Of a stretch of DNA of 64,000 bases, positions 37,862 to 50,960 are shown one piece after another (within the stretch, counting starts at the first letter, position 1; each line of letters begins with the position of its first letter). This stretch comes from Chromobotia macracanthus. Lineage: Eukaryota > Chordata > Actinopteri > Cypriniformes > Botiidae. The translations under genes and the position numbers were made by a program. The stretch spans positions 1,169,501 to 1,233,500 of the forward strand of contig JAZGTH010000014.1 in assembly GCA_036877525.1 (NCBI GenBank), in the 5' to 3' direction. The notes under the pieces are model-generated. The model saw nothing but the letters and a program-made list of their open reading frames with translations, was not told the origin of the DNA and ran no database searches.

Positions 37862-40800
37862 TCCTTTAAAATGAAATACTATCCTAAAATCAAACGATTA
37901 AGGTGCAGATTCCAAACACTATACCCAGGAGTCTTTAGCTATATAATTAGTGAGACATACATAAACAAGATGAAATGGCTCTACATAATTTTCTTTCTCT
38001 TTTAAAGTTCTTAGGTTTTTTCTCCTGGTCTTCTCAGCTGCTGTACATTTAACATAAAACGCAGAAGTCTCTGCAGTCATCACAGAAGGCTGTTTGTCTC
38101 AGATGCTTACTGCACTCCAAGACAAACACTGCATGCTAAGTAACTCCTGCCTTCTAATTATGCACAGGGTAAAACATAACCTTTGATACATTACTACAGT
38201 ACATATTTTAACATCTGGATATCTGAGGATATTTGCCGATCGAGGGGGGTGGGGGTATGTGTGTAAATGTGTGCACACATATCTCAGCACATAACTGCCT
38301 TTGACACATAGAGTGGGTGGGTTGTGGAAGAGGTGAGAGTTCTTGTGGCTGATGTCCTAACACAGGAGTTAAAAGTGCCATGTGTGCCTCGCTCACATAA
38401 ACACTGACACCTCATCATTCCAGACAAGAGAACCGGAGGTGAGCATCAGCTCTCATCCACATGGGTCACGGGTCACAGCTCTGCTCACCCATCACATGAA
38501 CATCAAATATCTGTTTAACACAAGCGAACCTTAAATATACTGGACTAGAGCTAGTCTTCATTCTGAGGATGAAAACAGACATGCACAAAAATTCTGATAT
38601 GTTTCTATTTATAAACGTAGCTTTGGGTCTCAATGCTTCATTTATAGCAAATCATGATACGAACATCTGTGTCATGCCTCACTTAACAAGAACAAGTGCA
38701 GGATCTATCAGACACACAGGAAGTTCAAAACGACAATGGAAGTGACCAGCACTGTTTACATGACAGACAGACAGACAGAGTCTGTTCCCACACAGCAGAA
38801 GTGTCTTTCACTAACACAAAGCTTTAAATGTGTATTTATTAACTGCTTGTAAAATGAAAGCTGATGAAGAGTGGCTTGTCTTCACACATAATGACACTGA
38901 GAATGAAGTTTTAATGCTGTTATTTGTTGAACACCCAACAGGCAGCATAAATAAACACCGTTTGATTTGATTATTTAATGGGTCCCATGAGCTCTACAAT
39001 CACAATTCTTAAACAAGTCTGTCATTGGGAGGGCATCTGATGTTCCACAGAAAACCCTGGAACAAGCACCCTGACTGGGTGTTCCTCTGTTTTCATTCCA
39101 TTTTATAACATGGTTAGCCAAAGAACCAACACTGTGGCCAAGAACAACATGTGTGGGCAGCCACGTATAAAAGAATAAAGGAGATGATTTCAGAACGAGC
39201 ATCTAGACGGTGTAAGGGAGGAGAACACAGATGATTCTAAAAGTAGATATTCACGAGTAATAATTACATTGTTCTTGGTCCTTCAAACCCTCTTTGCTCT
39301 CTTACTATTCTTATTCTCTACTCACCACTGTTTTAAACTGAAGTGCTGCTGTTTAACGCAGTCTTCCTATTTAGATTTGCTTTAATGTCTGTGGGCACAG
39401 ACTGTCCCAGCAGAATACGGCACAGAAAGATTCACAACATGCTCAGAGTGTTTAGAGGGAATTCTGTGTGTTCACCACATCAAGAGGAAACAAGAGGATG
39501 ATAATGATAAACAGAAACTTAAGAAGACATTCGAAAGAATATTACAGTAAAAAAATTCTGACCTGTTCCTCACACAACACTTTCACAAGTCCTGGAATGA
39601 AGCACGAGCTGATGGACTTTAATAGCACTGTTGTGTTCCGACAGCATGTGTTCACCGTATGTTTTTAATTGTATGGAAAAGAACACTGGGGAGATTGTTC
39701 AAAACGTCATGTTTACATTCACACATTTGTGTACACAGTGTGAGTGTTCCCTGGGACTCAAAATCATCACCCTGTTCAATGAAAGAAAGTTATAAAGGTT
39801 TGGAGAAACAGCTGAGATCTTATGGAGATGCATGGGGTTCCCTATTCTGTTTCGCATGTTCTGCTGTGTTTCTGCAGACACATTCCAAACACTGTCCAGA
39901 TAAGACTGGCTGTCAGTGAGAACTGTCCCAGCCAGTGGAGAGTTCTCCATACATGGCTATCTGTCTCCACAGCTCCTGTATCAGGGCAGGAAGCCCCTGC
40001 TGTGGCTACAGGACTGCATTGGCCTTCCTCTGGTTCCGTGGATGACTGGAAAACTGGTGACAGTAAATGCGTCAGTGGGAGGAGAGGGGACCTCTGCTTT
40101 AAGATGGTGTGGGTGAGAAGAGGAAGTGATGGATGCAGAAAGCAGATCCCATGAGCGCTGACAGACAGCTCAATCTTACAGCACTGTTTATGTAATGACT
40201 TATAAGCACTCGCTTGGCATCTGATGTTGAACAGCTACAGACTGGCAGGATCCGTGAGAATGCTCTTTCCCACACATCACTGCCTGACAGCTCTGAGTGT
40301 GACATGACCACAGCCATACACATTGATAAAAACAGCAGCTTCTGGACACAAGAATCACTCCTTCATTTTCTCCATAAAGAAACAGATAATATATCTCTGA
40401 AGTCTAGCATGAGATTAAGTGATGATATGTTTCTGTGTTAGCCAAAAGTTAATGTGATTTCAGTTCCATTTTTAAACATTGTGTTACAGCTAAATTGCAT
40501 TACCTGTAATCCTACCATTCACACACACACACTAATCAGATGCATCAATCACACACACACTCACACCAACCAGATGCACCAATCATATACACATATAGTT
40601 CAATGCAGAACATTAAATACAGAATGAGAGCACAATAAACAACAAGATAGACCTTATCAGTTCTTATGAGGCCAAGAGTCACGCCATGCCTTTCTGTGTC
40701 TTTAATAATATCAGCAAACACATTACCCTGATGTTTATTCTTCTGACAAACAGCTCCATCTTATTTGAGGATTCACATGGCACAGTCTGGCGTGAAGTGG

Positions 40801-41186
40801 ACTCACGGTTGCCGTAGAGACGGAGGGTAAAGAGACACCTACACTGACCACGGCACAGTCTGTGAGTCATGAGAATGAGGCTGGTTCACAGGAAGACATC
40901 CCACACAAGAGCTGTGGGCTGAGCACACCAGTCAACATGAGCGGAGCAGACAACACCAGCAGACCTGCTGGAACCAGGTGGACATGAGACATGGGGACAT
41001 GTTTTCTTTGGTTAGTTTACTGTAACGCACGTGTTGCTGTAATGTTAACACAAATTCAACAGATGTCACACGCAATGTAACATCATTTACACAACCGGGC
41101 GTTTTAACTCCTCTTAATGATGACTGAATACTACCACCCCCAAAATGACTTAATTCTGTTTGTGCTACATGTGTCTCCATTTATCA

Positions 41187-41430
41187 TACAGCACCAGTCA
41201 AATTTTTGGACAGACCAGCTGATTCGTTATTATTTCCCACAATTTAGAATAATAGAAAAACTATAACAATACAAGTGAAAGTCTGAGAAAACATCAGATA
41301 ACAACTTTTAAAAAACAACAAACAAATATAGCCATATATATTTCAGCCTTTAAAAGATTGTCTATAGATTATGGCTCTGTACACAGCATTCACCTGGAAT
41401 GCTTTTTAAATCGCATTAAAGTACAAAACA
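41187..41430. mobile_element. Degenerate Tc1/mariner-like remnant
   Basis: It starts TACAGCACCAGTCAAATTTT followed by TGGACAGACC, and contains TTTAGAATAATAGA and later CACCTGGAATGC. These words and their order match the ends and interior of a Tc1-like family widespread in fish (CCAGTCAAAAGTTTGGACAC; GTAGAATAATAG; CACCTGGAATGC) as I remember it. No transposase frame remains. Confidence 0.55.
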
Positions 41431-43104
41431 TACACAATGTACAAATTTTACATACTTTTTTATCTGTCTGCAAATCTAAATCAGAGGATTTAAGCAGAAG
41501 TCTTTGGATAAGAAGATTTTTAAGATTGTGAGAAACAAACAAGTGTCTAAACTCTTGGCTGGTGGAACAGTATCATTTAATATAATGCTAAAGTCCCTGC
41601 TGTTGATTTCAATCATGTTTCACAGTGTTGCAATGGTGTATAGTAACTGTTTAAAACTGACCGCAGAACTGTACTGTCAGACAGCCAGAGGAAACAGAAC
41701 AATGGCTGTATTATTGCCAGAGTTCTGGCAGTCTCACTCAATCTGACACAATGTGCGTTTGTCTTTCAGTCTCATCCACATCACTGACATTATATAACAC
41801 AGCCTGTTCCCTTCTCAGAGAACTGATAATATACCACCATTCATCAAGTGTCATTTAGTTAAGAGGCAGATCTGCATCCTCATGAAATCTAGTGTGCAAA
41901 TTTTTCTGAAGCAGGTAGATTTGTGACTGCACATTTAAATGCTCTCACTGTTTACAGCTCATCTTGTATTTAATACATCATGCAGCAGTGAAAAGCAGTG
42001 TTAACAATGTGTTAACAACCCCACATCTGTTTTAGTAGTGTGTACATTAATGTTGAGTCTGTTTTTTCTTACTATCCTGGTTATGTTTACCTTTCCTCCT
42101 GTCACTGAATATTCCCAGGACATCCGTGTCAGATTCCTCCCACTCACAGTTCTGATATAACCCAGGGTCCAGCTGAGACTGAGCAGCAAAATATTTCAGA
42201 CACTGCAGTGAACAGAATATGATGTCACAGTCTAGGTGACCTGCATGTCCCAACAGAAAAGGTAATAAATGAGATCTCTGTGCTTTCCCCAATGGTTTCC
42301 TATAATAACCAATGAGATGTTATGAACAAAGAGAGATATTTACTTACATCTCCTGTTTGTCATGTTTCTGTTAAGAAACAGACCCACACAACTGCACATA
42401 TCACACATTAAATATCACACACACAGTAAGTTTAGAGCTTTTTAAATTTTATTTTTACTTAACAATGTCCTTTGTTTTAGTATTTGTGTAGAAACATCCA
42501 AAACAAAGTAGATACCAAAACAGAACAGCTGAGTAAAACTTTAAGAAGTTTGCTGACATATTTTTGTCTCTGGGTTCAAGTTATACATTTTATCTGTAAA
42601 CAAAAAAACCAACCCAAATGATCTTGGCATCACTGGTGCCACAGTATGAAAATGAGCTGTAGTAGTTTTTTATGCACTGATAAATTCATAAAATTCAGAA
42701 CCTGCATTTACACATGCACAGAAAACACACACTAACCTAACCCTATCTGACAGATCTGACAGACAAATAACAGACCTGCTTACACTGCTCGACACTGAAC
42801 TGGGAACAGGCGGTTACTTCAGAAAATCTGTACTAATTGGTTGTTGAGTGAGAAATGGGATCTGTCAGACATGGTGGTTGGTCTAGCCTGCAGCCAAAAG
42901 TGACTGTGTTCATCTAGGGAAACTAAACATTTGATTTAATTGAATAATGGTTTTCCAGATGAGAAATGACTCATGTTGAATCTGCAGGGTCAAAACCCTC
43001 CATTCATCAGCATGAAAGTCATTTGACTAAGTGTGCTGTTGTATACATCTGTCCACCAGCAGATTTATTTCTACTCCAAGAAACGCTGGGTTGTTTCAGC
43101 CCAT

Positions 43105-43180
43105 GGTTGGGTAAATATTGACAAACCCAGTCGTTGGGTTCAATTACCCAACGACTGGGTTTGTCCATATTTTACACAGC
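43105..43180. mobile_element. Perfect 20-bp hairpin, MITE-like
   Basis: Arms 43120-43139 and 43146-43165 (GACAAACCCAGTCGTTGGGT and its exact reverse complement) flank a 6-base loop. Pairing continues imperfectly outward. The words resemble a dispersed teleost repeat built from AACCCA/TGGGTT blocks. It is flanked at about 43081-43112 by further TGGGTT/CCCATGGTTGGG words. Confidence 0.7.
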
Positions 43181-44429
43181 AATGGATTAAAACATCCAAC
43201 ATTTTTATAGTGTACAGATAAATGAAATATTCTGCCATTATTATAAAAACATTTCAAGAAATCTCTGGAACAGCCATTATCAAACAATCCCAATTGTAAA
43301 CTCTGGAAAGAGTACTGGTGTGTGTTTTAAAGTCTTCTGGTCATTAGGAACAACACATCTCTGAAGGGCAAGTGTGGATCTCGTGTTTCACTGACACGAG
43401 CAAAACCCACGCACTGTTTGTTTTACCTGTTACCATAGCGATGTTGTCATCAGTCGAGGCTGAACTCAATAGCACAGGCTGAGCTGAGATAATAGTTTTG
43501 GAAGAGTTTGTGTCTGCTGGATTCTTGACATGGTTGAAATTGTTTGATGAGTCCAGCCTCAGTCACTGACCCCTTTTCCTGTGTATCAGAGGAAACAGAA
43601 TGACTCAGACGCTTTATTCCACTCATATAATGGGCAGATGTTGCTTTGTTAACATGATTTCCAACTGCTTTCAAGGAAATGACTCTTGAAACATGATATC
43701 CCAGTTGGGCAACATCTCTGCTGGTCAAATACAGCCAGAGAGAATTTCGCATATCGATTCTCTTCTGCATTTAGAAAGTAATTTACTAGCCAACCTAAGA
43801 GGCTTTACTATAAATTTGTGCAATAAGCTCTTTCAATAGTTTTATCTATGAGTTTCTTAACGTGAATCACAAACTAGTGTGTTTGAATCTATGACAAATC
43901 TATCATCTGTCAAACAGGGGCATCTTCCTGCATGACCCACAGCAAAACTCTCAGGCATCTGTTATCCAGTCAAAAAGATGTGACCACATCCTCCTGATTG
44001 TTTTATGGCCCACTGGCACCAGCCTGTCTGTCCCATGTGCAATGAAGAGCTATAGATTTAATGAGAGTGTAGCAACAAACACAGCTCTCACCACAGGAGA
44101 TAATCCTGACCACCTGATCAAGCACGTCTACCTTCCATACATAATACTCACATTAGCTAAAACAGGTCAGAGTGCCAGCCCTTCCTTAATCAGGATGTGT
44201 TATGACAACAGAAAGAAATCTCTGAAATCAGGAGTGTTGGGTGTCTACAGCTACATGTGTTTTATAGAAGCTAAATGGCACGCTAACAAGACACATAAAC
44301 CTGAAGACTCGGAAGCTAAGGGCAATTCTAGAGGCTCGTCCTTTCGGCACTTGCAGAACCAGCTCTGTCAGATATATCTGTCTTTTCCCCTGTCGCTATG
44401 GGTGAGGTTTGACTGAACCTTGGCTGTTG

Positions 44430-44660
44430 TTGCAAAAATGATTTTTGCAGCAGGAAACTTGCAATACACCTGGCCTAGTGCTTGCTTTACATAACTCATC
44501 TGACACGCTGCCCCTGCAGTGACCCCTTAGAGCGGCCCGCACGGTGCACTCATCTGCGCCATAAATCATCATGCCCTAATTGGATAATTTATTACCAAGT
44601 TTATTACCGTAAAAACGTTATGTTCCTGATTAAGTAAGCGCTTCAGTGAGTTCTCTTCCT
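44430..44660. promoter_or_regulatory. Candidate conserved non-coding element
   Basis: Non-repetitive block with dense homeodomain-type words (CATAAATCA, CCCTAATTGG, TTATTACC twice, CCTGATTAAG) next to a GC-rich AGCGGCCCGCACGG. Selected by eye only; conservation could not be tested. Confidence 0.25.
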
Positions 44661-44932
44661 TTAATATTTGTGGAGCAGTTAATGTTTAGCTTTTGCCGTT
44701 CACCTAGTGCACCCAGTTACATTCTGCAAGCACTTACTCTGTGTGTGTGTTTGTGTACATGCATGTCTCTCTGTGTGGGTGTGTTTGCATGTGTCTTCTG
44801 TGCATACATACGTACATGTACTGTTATCCATTGTTGTCTGATTGAGTTATTCCCTTCCAATCCAAATCATTCCCTCCATGTCAAATACTCAAGAGCTCAA
44901 CATCTGAATGTAGCTAAAAACAAGAGAGAAAG

Positions 44933-44996
44933 TTAGAGAGAGAGGGAGAGAGAGAGATTGAAACAAAAGAGAGAGAGAGAAAGGCAGAGAGAGAAA
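44933..44996. repeat. (GA)n low-complexity tract
   Basis: Interrupted GAGAGA runs. Confidence 0.9.
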
Positions 44997-45799
44997 TGGT
45001 CAAACTGGAAAGTCAGGACTTAGGAAAGCAAGAAAAAATGTGTGACTGTGAGGACCTGATGAAAACGAACAGGACGTACCTTTCCTGCTATCTAAAACTG
45101 CAGTGTGTCACTCCTCATGATCGTGACAGTATATTGTACAACTATCATGCACAAGTCTCCTGTTACTGTAGTATTTGTCTATTACCCATCATGTCTTCCT
45201 GCTGTACAGCCACAGTGTGGACAGACTGCAAGTGTCAGGAGGTCACATTCCTGAAACCTCTTGGCATTCTTCCACGGCGATGTGCTGTTTGTGTGTGTGT
45301 GTTGCGTGCATGTGTGTGGATATCAACACGTTTAAATCGCAGCTTTATGTGAACGACATTCCTGTAGAGTAATTTATATTTCCAAGCTTTCCATGGAAAC
45401 AGGAACCCTGCCTTACAGAAAAGTCTTTTTACGGGTCGCACATATACTTCAGCAAAACATGCAACATGATTCTATGCATGGGGGTCCTGTCTTTCCAATC
45501 AAATCTCAGCTTGGATGGCCATAGTGACATCATCAATGAAGCATTTGAAGTATTGATATATTTGCTGTGTCATTCTGCCAAATCAAAGCCTACATTAATG
45601 TCAATTACTCATAACTTCTGGGTTTGTCGCTGAGGTGTAGCCGTCATGCCGGGGTGGCGCTGTCATATTTTTCAGTGGTGCAATCCTTGATTACAATGTG
45701 AGGAGGAGGAGCTTCTTAATGGGCTTGATGCAAAGATAAAGGGTTTCCCCAGCGAGCAGCAGATCAGCCGGTTCTGAGTGTTTAGAGGTGGAGCACAGA

Positions 45800-46010
45800 G
45801 CCTGTGAAGCCACGGCCGGGTCAGGGAGGAGAAGGCCGACAGCCGGCGCTTTTGTGCGCGACTGTTTGTTTTGACAGCACGCTAAGAGACAACAGCGCAG
45901 GCGAGCCCAGTAATCCAGATGCAAGCACGCGAGCACAACGATGCGAGCCATGCGCTGCCGTGGACGACGCTTCAGACACACGTGGGTGTGGTGCACCAGT
46001 ACAGCCTGTC
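45800..46010. promoter_or_regulatory. Isolated CpG-rich patch
   Basis: CpG-rich block (CACGGCCGGG, CAGCCGGCGC, GTGCGCGACTG, CACGCGAGCAC) surrounded by AT-rich sequence, without a recognised gene. A 154-codon minus-strand frame crosses it but has no recognisable features. It could be an orphan promoter, an enhancer or a non-coding RNA start. Confidence 0.35.
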
Positions 46011-46484
46011 TCTGCCTCTCTGAATGGGCTACTTGGACAGTGCTGATGTTATTTCCTGTCTTTGCCACCTTCCTTGAAAAAATAAACAATGACAAAACAG
46101 AAAGGTTGATTTTAAGATAAACATAACGAGGAGGGTGCCAGACCTTACATACCACAACACAGCCTGACTCATGTTCAGTCTGATGCTCAGGACAATGTTA
46201 ACGACCCATTACCAGAAATCACCAGACACAGTTACTGAAAATCTTACAGTAGCTAATCAGAGACGAGCTTGTGTGTGATTTCATACGTACAGACAGACAC
46301 ACTGAATTAGCACTCACATTCCTCTGGAGTTTGCCCCTTACTCTAAAACATACACGCTCGCTGCTGTATCCACAAGCATCACATTCAACTGGCTCAAAGT
46401 TCGGCACTTGTTTGTGCTAAGGATCTGAAAGATGTCTACACAGAATATTAAAGACTTGGGGGTGGGCAGGTTTTTTTTGGCAGT

Positions 46485-46530
46485 AACAATCACCTAGCAA
46501 CCCCCTAGCAGCAAGTACCTGCAACACCTT
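46485..46530. repeat. CTAGCAAC-family repeat fragment
   Basis: CACCTAGCAACCCCCTAGCAGCAAG followed by GCAACACC words, the same family as at 34.7, 37.6 and 50.9 kb. Confidence 0.5.
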
Positions 46531-46571
46531 GAGAAAAATATACGTTGGCAACTTTTGCACAGGTAAACACA

Positions 46572-46760
46572 TACACTCTTAAAAATAAAAGTTCTTCACA
46601 GCAATGCCAAAAAAACATTTTGAATAAAAAACAAAAATATTTCTTTCTTACCTCTTTAATCTCAAGAACCTTTTTCCACTACAAATGTCAAATGTTCTTT
46701 ATGGAACCATACAGCCAAAAATGGTTCTTCTATGGCATCATGAAGCACCTTTCAGTGTAG
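46572..46760. mobile_element. Non-autonomous DNA-transposon-like repeat
   Basis: It begins TACACTCTTAAAAATAAAAG and contains GTTCTTTATGGAACC and AAATGGTTCTTCTATGGCATC, ending near TTCAGTGTAG. This combination is a common dispersed repeat of fish genomes (TACACTCTTAAAAATAAAGG start, repeated GGTTCTT/AAGAACC blocks). The 3' terminal repeat looks truncated. Confidence 0.6.
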
Positions 46761-49700
46761 TTTCAGTGTACCTGACATCACTGCATGAAGTACTGAAATG
46801 TTCAGTAACACTGCATCCAGTGAGTAATACACATACGTGTAGCTGCAAATAACCAAAGAAGTCATTGTCTGACATTGTTTTTAATCAAACAGAGTTCTTC
46901 ACACTGACAGTTCTGTTTATCATAGAAATTCCAATGGAGATTCCAGACACAGAATTCCTACCACAACACTGTCTCAGAGGATGTGCTCATTACCAACATG
47001 GCATGTCATCATGTGTGCTGGAAAAGCCCTCCCCTTAGACCCCCATCCAATCTCCTTTCAGTCTGTATTCATTGTGGCACACTAAGGCCACTGGAACCCA
47101 AATGAGTCATGTACATGTATACAAGTGTCAGGATGTGCGAGAAGTGACGTAGATAAATTGTAGTGCACCAATGCGCATAATGTGCAGTGGGATAGAGATC
47201 TGAGATCTGAAAGTGAATTTCAGGACAAGAATTTCCACAATGATTATTAACAGATGAGAGAGAAATGAGCTGTAATATCAAACATATGCACACAGGAGTT
47301 TGCCCAGGAAAGTTCTCCAGACACTTTAACTGTCTGTTTAATGCTGTTGCTCAGAATAAATGGACTTATTTGCTCCTTAACCCAGAGAAAGGTTGCAGTG
47401 CTTCTATTGGCTTGAGTTTTTCATAGCTCAGGTAACTTAATGAAGTTTAATCTGCTTCGGATGTTTCTTCTAAACTTCCTATCATCATTGATCGTTCATA
47501 GATGACAAGCTCTCTCTCCGTTTCAACATATTTCTAAGATAAAGATGGTTTATTCATTGACTCTCAGCTGTAGTATTTAGTAGAACAGTTTCTCCAGTGC
47601 GGTTGTGCTGTGTCTGTGATTTAGGAAGTCAAGCAAATAACTCAGGCTGAAAGTTTAAAATCTGGCCTATTCATCACAGATGCATGCAGAGAGGAGGACA
47701 CATAAACAACTAACACTGTTTCAACATCATGACAAACTCTCATACAATGTTAATTAGATAGACTGTGCTGAACTATAAATGACGTCACTGGGATCTTTTT
47801 CATTAACACTTTTTTTTGTCCCCTACGAGCATAACTTCTTTTTCCTGAGCGTGCACGTGTGTGTGTGCATGTGTGTTTAAAGTCTGTCTGTCTCTCCGGC
47901 ATTGCTCGGGGCAGTGGGCGTGTCTTCAGCAGAGGTGTGATTAACTCAGAGTGACTCAGGTACAGGTGTTTTGAAATTAGAGGGACGCACCTGAACATCC
48001 TCCTGCTTATTTTAGCTTCAGAGTGTCTGTCAGCTTATTCCTTCACACGCGAACCTCTAACACCACCTACACAAACACACACACTTAATGTATATGGATG
48101 GCCCTGGACAAAACAAAAGATAATTCATTACAAACTAATAAAGTCATTATTAAATTAAATAATTATTAAATTGTATTATTAGATCAATAAAGAGTTTATT
48201 TCAAAATCAGCCGACACATTTTTACTGCTACACTACATATACAGTCATACTGCCTAACACACACACATATATACTGTGACACTGTTCATCAACACATCAC
48301 AGCGGCTGTTCATTTCACTGGTTACACTTGGCACAGACAGTGAAGTGACTGAGTTCTGTTGTGATCAGCGCACAAGTCATGTGGAATTTCCTGTAAGATT
48401 CCACTGTGACGTGAAGCGCCTGCAGTCAAAAGAAGCTGATTGAGTCATCTGACAGTACAGAGTGACAGGAGCTGAAGCAGAGGAGAGAGGAGCTGCTGTT
48501 TGAGGAGCGTGCCCCGCCGGTTTGTTTGAAATGATGGCTGATATTGTGCTCATCTGAAATCAAACTGATCATTCATTTACGTTTATACACATTCATACGT
48601 TAAAGACTGAATATATGGGGAAAGAAATCAATTATTATAACCACAGCCAGATCAGTCTTCTCACCACCTGTTTTTGTTTAATGTTTAAGTTGTTATTTCA
48701 AGTTATTTCGTATAAAGGAAACAATGTTTGTATCACTGATGTTCTTCATTGGAAATTTGTGGGTTTTTAAGAACAATTTTCTCATTTATGTTATTATGTT
48801 TCGCTAAACATTTTCATTGTGAAAATAGGCAGTGTTTTGTGTTCCATAAATAAATATCAAAAATCTTAAAAGAGTCTTAAAGACACAATATACTTTTAGT
48901 TAAACAATTCTGAAAAAGTTCTCAAAAGGCATCAGACTATAAACCGCAAATCAAAAGCTTCATTTTAAAGAGACTCTTTGATTCATCGTTCTTCACCTCT
49001 GCTTTCCTCCATCTCTCACAGCTGCTCCACACTGCGAAACATAATTCACATGAGAGGTGATCTCTGTGCTGCAGCCGTTCTGCTCTTCATTTGAAGGTTT
49101 TGAGTAAATAAAGTGAGCAGAATTTTCTTAACCTTTATATGGTAACAGTCTGACTGGAAACATTCAGCTGTGGCCCAGAACCAGTTCTTTCAGAGCTCAA
49201 TCTCACAGGTTCTGCTAAAATGCCCTGGGAAAAATTAAATGGACACAAATAAGACAGTTGACAGTATACATTTATAAAACTAGCTCAGATACTCTGGTCC
49301 TGAAAGAATTTGATGTGTTTAAGGTCATTGAAATCATTTGATTTTAGACTCTGTATTTCAGTGTGCTAACTTTACATTGCTCATTCTTGCAACATCTTCC
49401 TCCATTAAAAATGGAACCCCAGGTTAACTTTGTTCTGAGATTAATGCTATAAAAATTATAGATTCTAAATTAGCCAATAAGATGATTTCATGACAGCACT
49501 TTAGAGTCTAATAAAATCAGACAGTAGCAGAAATAACACCCACTTGCGTGCTATAATTATTTTTTCCCGTAAAATGAGAATATTATTCTTTCATCCATCA
49601 TAAAGGATGCGCCTACGCACAGGACACATGACTAATGGCTCTATACCTGCAGACGGTTTAATTTAAATCTCTCGCTTTATTGAAAGATCTGAGTGATCAT

Positions 49701-50824
49701 GAGCCATAGAGGGTCTTGTGACTCACCATTGCTCACGAATGATCCTGAATAAATGGACTCAAATCCAGACCTGCACTAAGAAGCACTCAGAGCCTGAAGG
49801 TAAAGACTGCTCCCGAATGAGTGTTACTAAAAAAAGCAACACAGAAAATATCCCACCTCCACACTACAGGTGAGAGCCTGGAGGAAAGATTTGGTGAGTC
49901 ACATGAGTGTAGAATGAGTTTCTTCAGGTAGACCCAAAACGTGAATCCTCCAGTCAGCTTAAGAATCAGAATAATAGTGAGTGCTCACTTTTCCAGGAGG
50001 TTTGAGTTTTGACATAAACCGAACCTACTGGAGATTAGATAAATCACTACTGTTTTTCTCATGTCAAAACGACAGCTCGGAGCTCAAAACATCTCAGAGC
50101 TCATAGCAGGTCTGTCTTTGAAGGTTTGTATTTAAAAATAACTCACTTCACTATGGAGAAAAGGAATGAGGTTTTACTGCTGGAGAAAGAGAAATTAAAA
50201 CCCTGTATCTCAGCATTAACATCCTGTATGGAGCTCTGATCTAGATAAGAGCAGAGAACAGCTGGCATGCCTGACCACTTCTGAGGCCCTTACACTCTTA
50301 CATAATCCTCATCACACGCTGACTGACACACACACACGCTTCAGCTTCACCTGTGCTTAGTACAGTTCTGAGTACAGCCCTAAACCCCCGGGCTGCTCCA
50401 ATTTACCCCAGCTGAATGACAGGAGTGTTGTTGTGTTATAAATTTCCAAGAATTACCAGTGGAGGTCCATGCAATTATCTTCAACACTAGCTTACAGGAG
50501 TCATCCTTACCTCTTACTTTTTATTCTTTACTGGCTTCAAGAACTCCTTTAAACTAGCAGTTAAATTTTACAATTAATAATCAGCAGATTTTCAATCGCT
50601 CTGTGGATTCTGGCTGGTTTCATATGCAGGGTTTGCTAAAGCCAACATCACTGTTACTAGTGCTAATAGTTTTTAAAAGTATTATCTATAAGTATTTCAA
50701 TATTTTACTCTCTAAGTATTACATGTGCTGATGTAACTTATCCATACTCACGTGTCTTGTTGAAGAGAGCTATGATCTATTTGAGACCAGAACATCATAA
50801 AATTTAGGATGGGCTCTTTTAACA

Positions 50825-50960
50825 TGGGCCAGTAAACAACCTCCTAGGAACAACCTAGCAACACCATAACAACCACAAAGAACACCCTAGCAACACATTT
50901 TAAACCACTCAGAACACTTTAGCAGCCACATAGCAACACCCCGGAAACCATCCTAGCATT
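50825..50960. repeat. CTAGCAAC-family minisatellite-like repeat
   Basis: Degenerate tandem words of about 25 bp (ACCCTAGCAACAC, CATAGCAACACC, ATCCTAGCA). This is the longest of the four patches. Confidence 0.6.

Larger units (their letters stand above)
32601..42900. other. Gene-poor interval, errfi1-proximal part
   Basis: No recognisable exon on either strand; longest open frames are about 90 codons and unconvincing. It holds CT/CA microsatellites (34278-34311, 37801-37858), a degenerate Tc1-like remnant, and patches of a CTAGCAAC-type dispersed repeat. Confidence 0.6.
42901..50000. promoter_or_regulatory. Non-coding interval with a cluster of perfect AP-1 heptamers
   Basis: TGA(G/C)TCA occurs at 42967, 43601, 46165, 47103, 47952, 48441, 49719 and 49895, eight in about 6.9 kb. 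Fewer than one is expected by base composition. Only two were seen in the other 18 kb of this intergenic region (36287, 57420). No exon was recognised. The nearest upstream-facing gene is errfi1, a known immediate-early target of MAPK signalling. Regulatory function is inference. Confidence 0.4.

Noticed and set aside
39916..40116. Plus-strand frame with a plausible exon look (LLYQGRKPLLWLQDC after a CCACAG acceptor)
   Set aside because: No partner exon, no recognised family and a stop soon after; kept only as a weak candidate.
43033..43221. Plus-strand frame over the perfect hairpin
   Set aside because: It is the translation of a repeat-derived inverted repeat.
45691..46155. 154-codon minus-strand frame across the CpG-rich patch
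   Set aside because: GC-rich DNA lowers stop frequency; the protein has no recognisable feature and no consistent splice signals.
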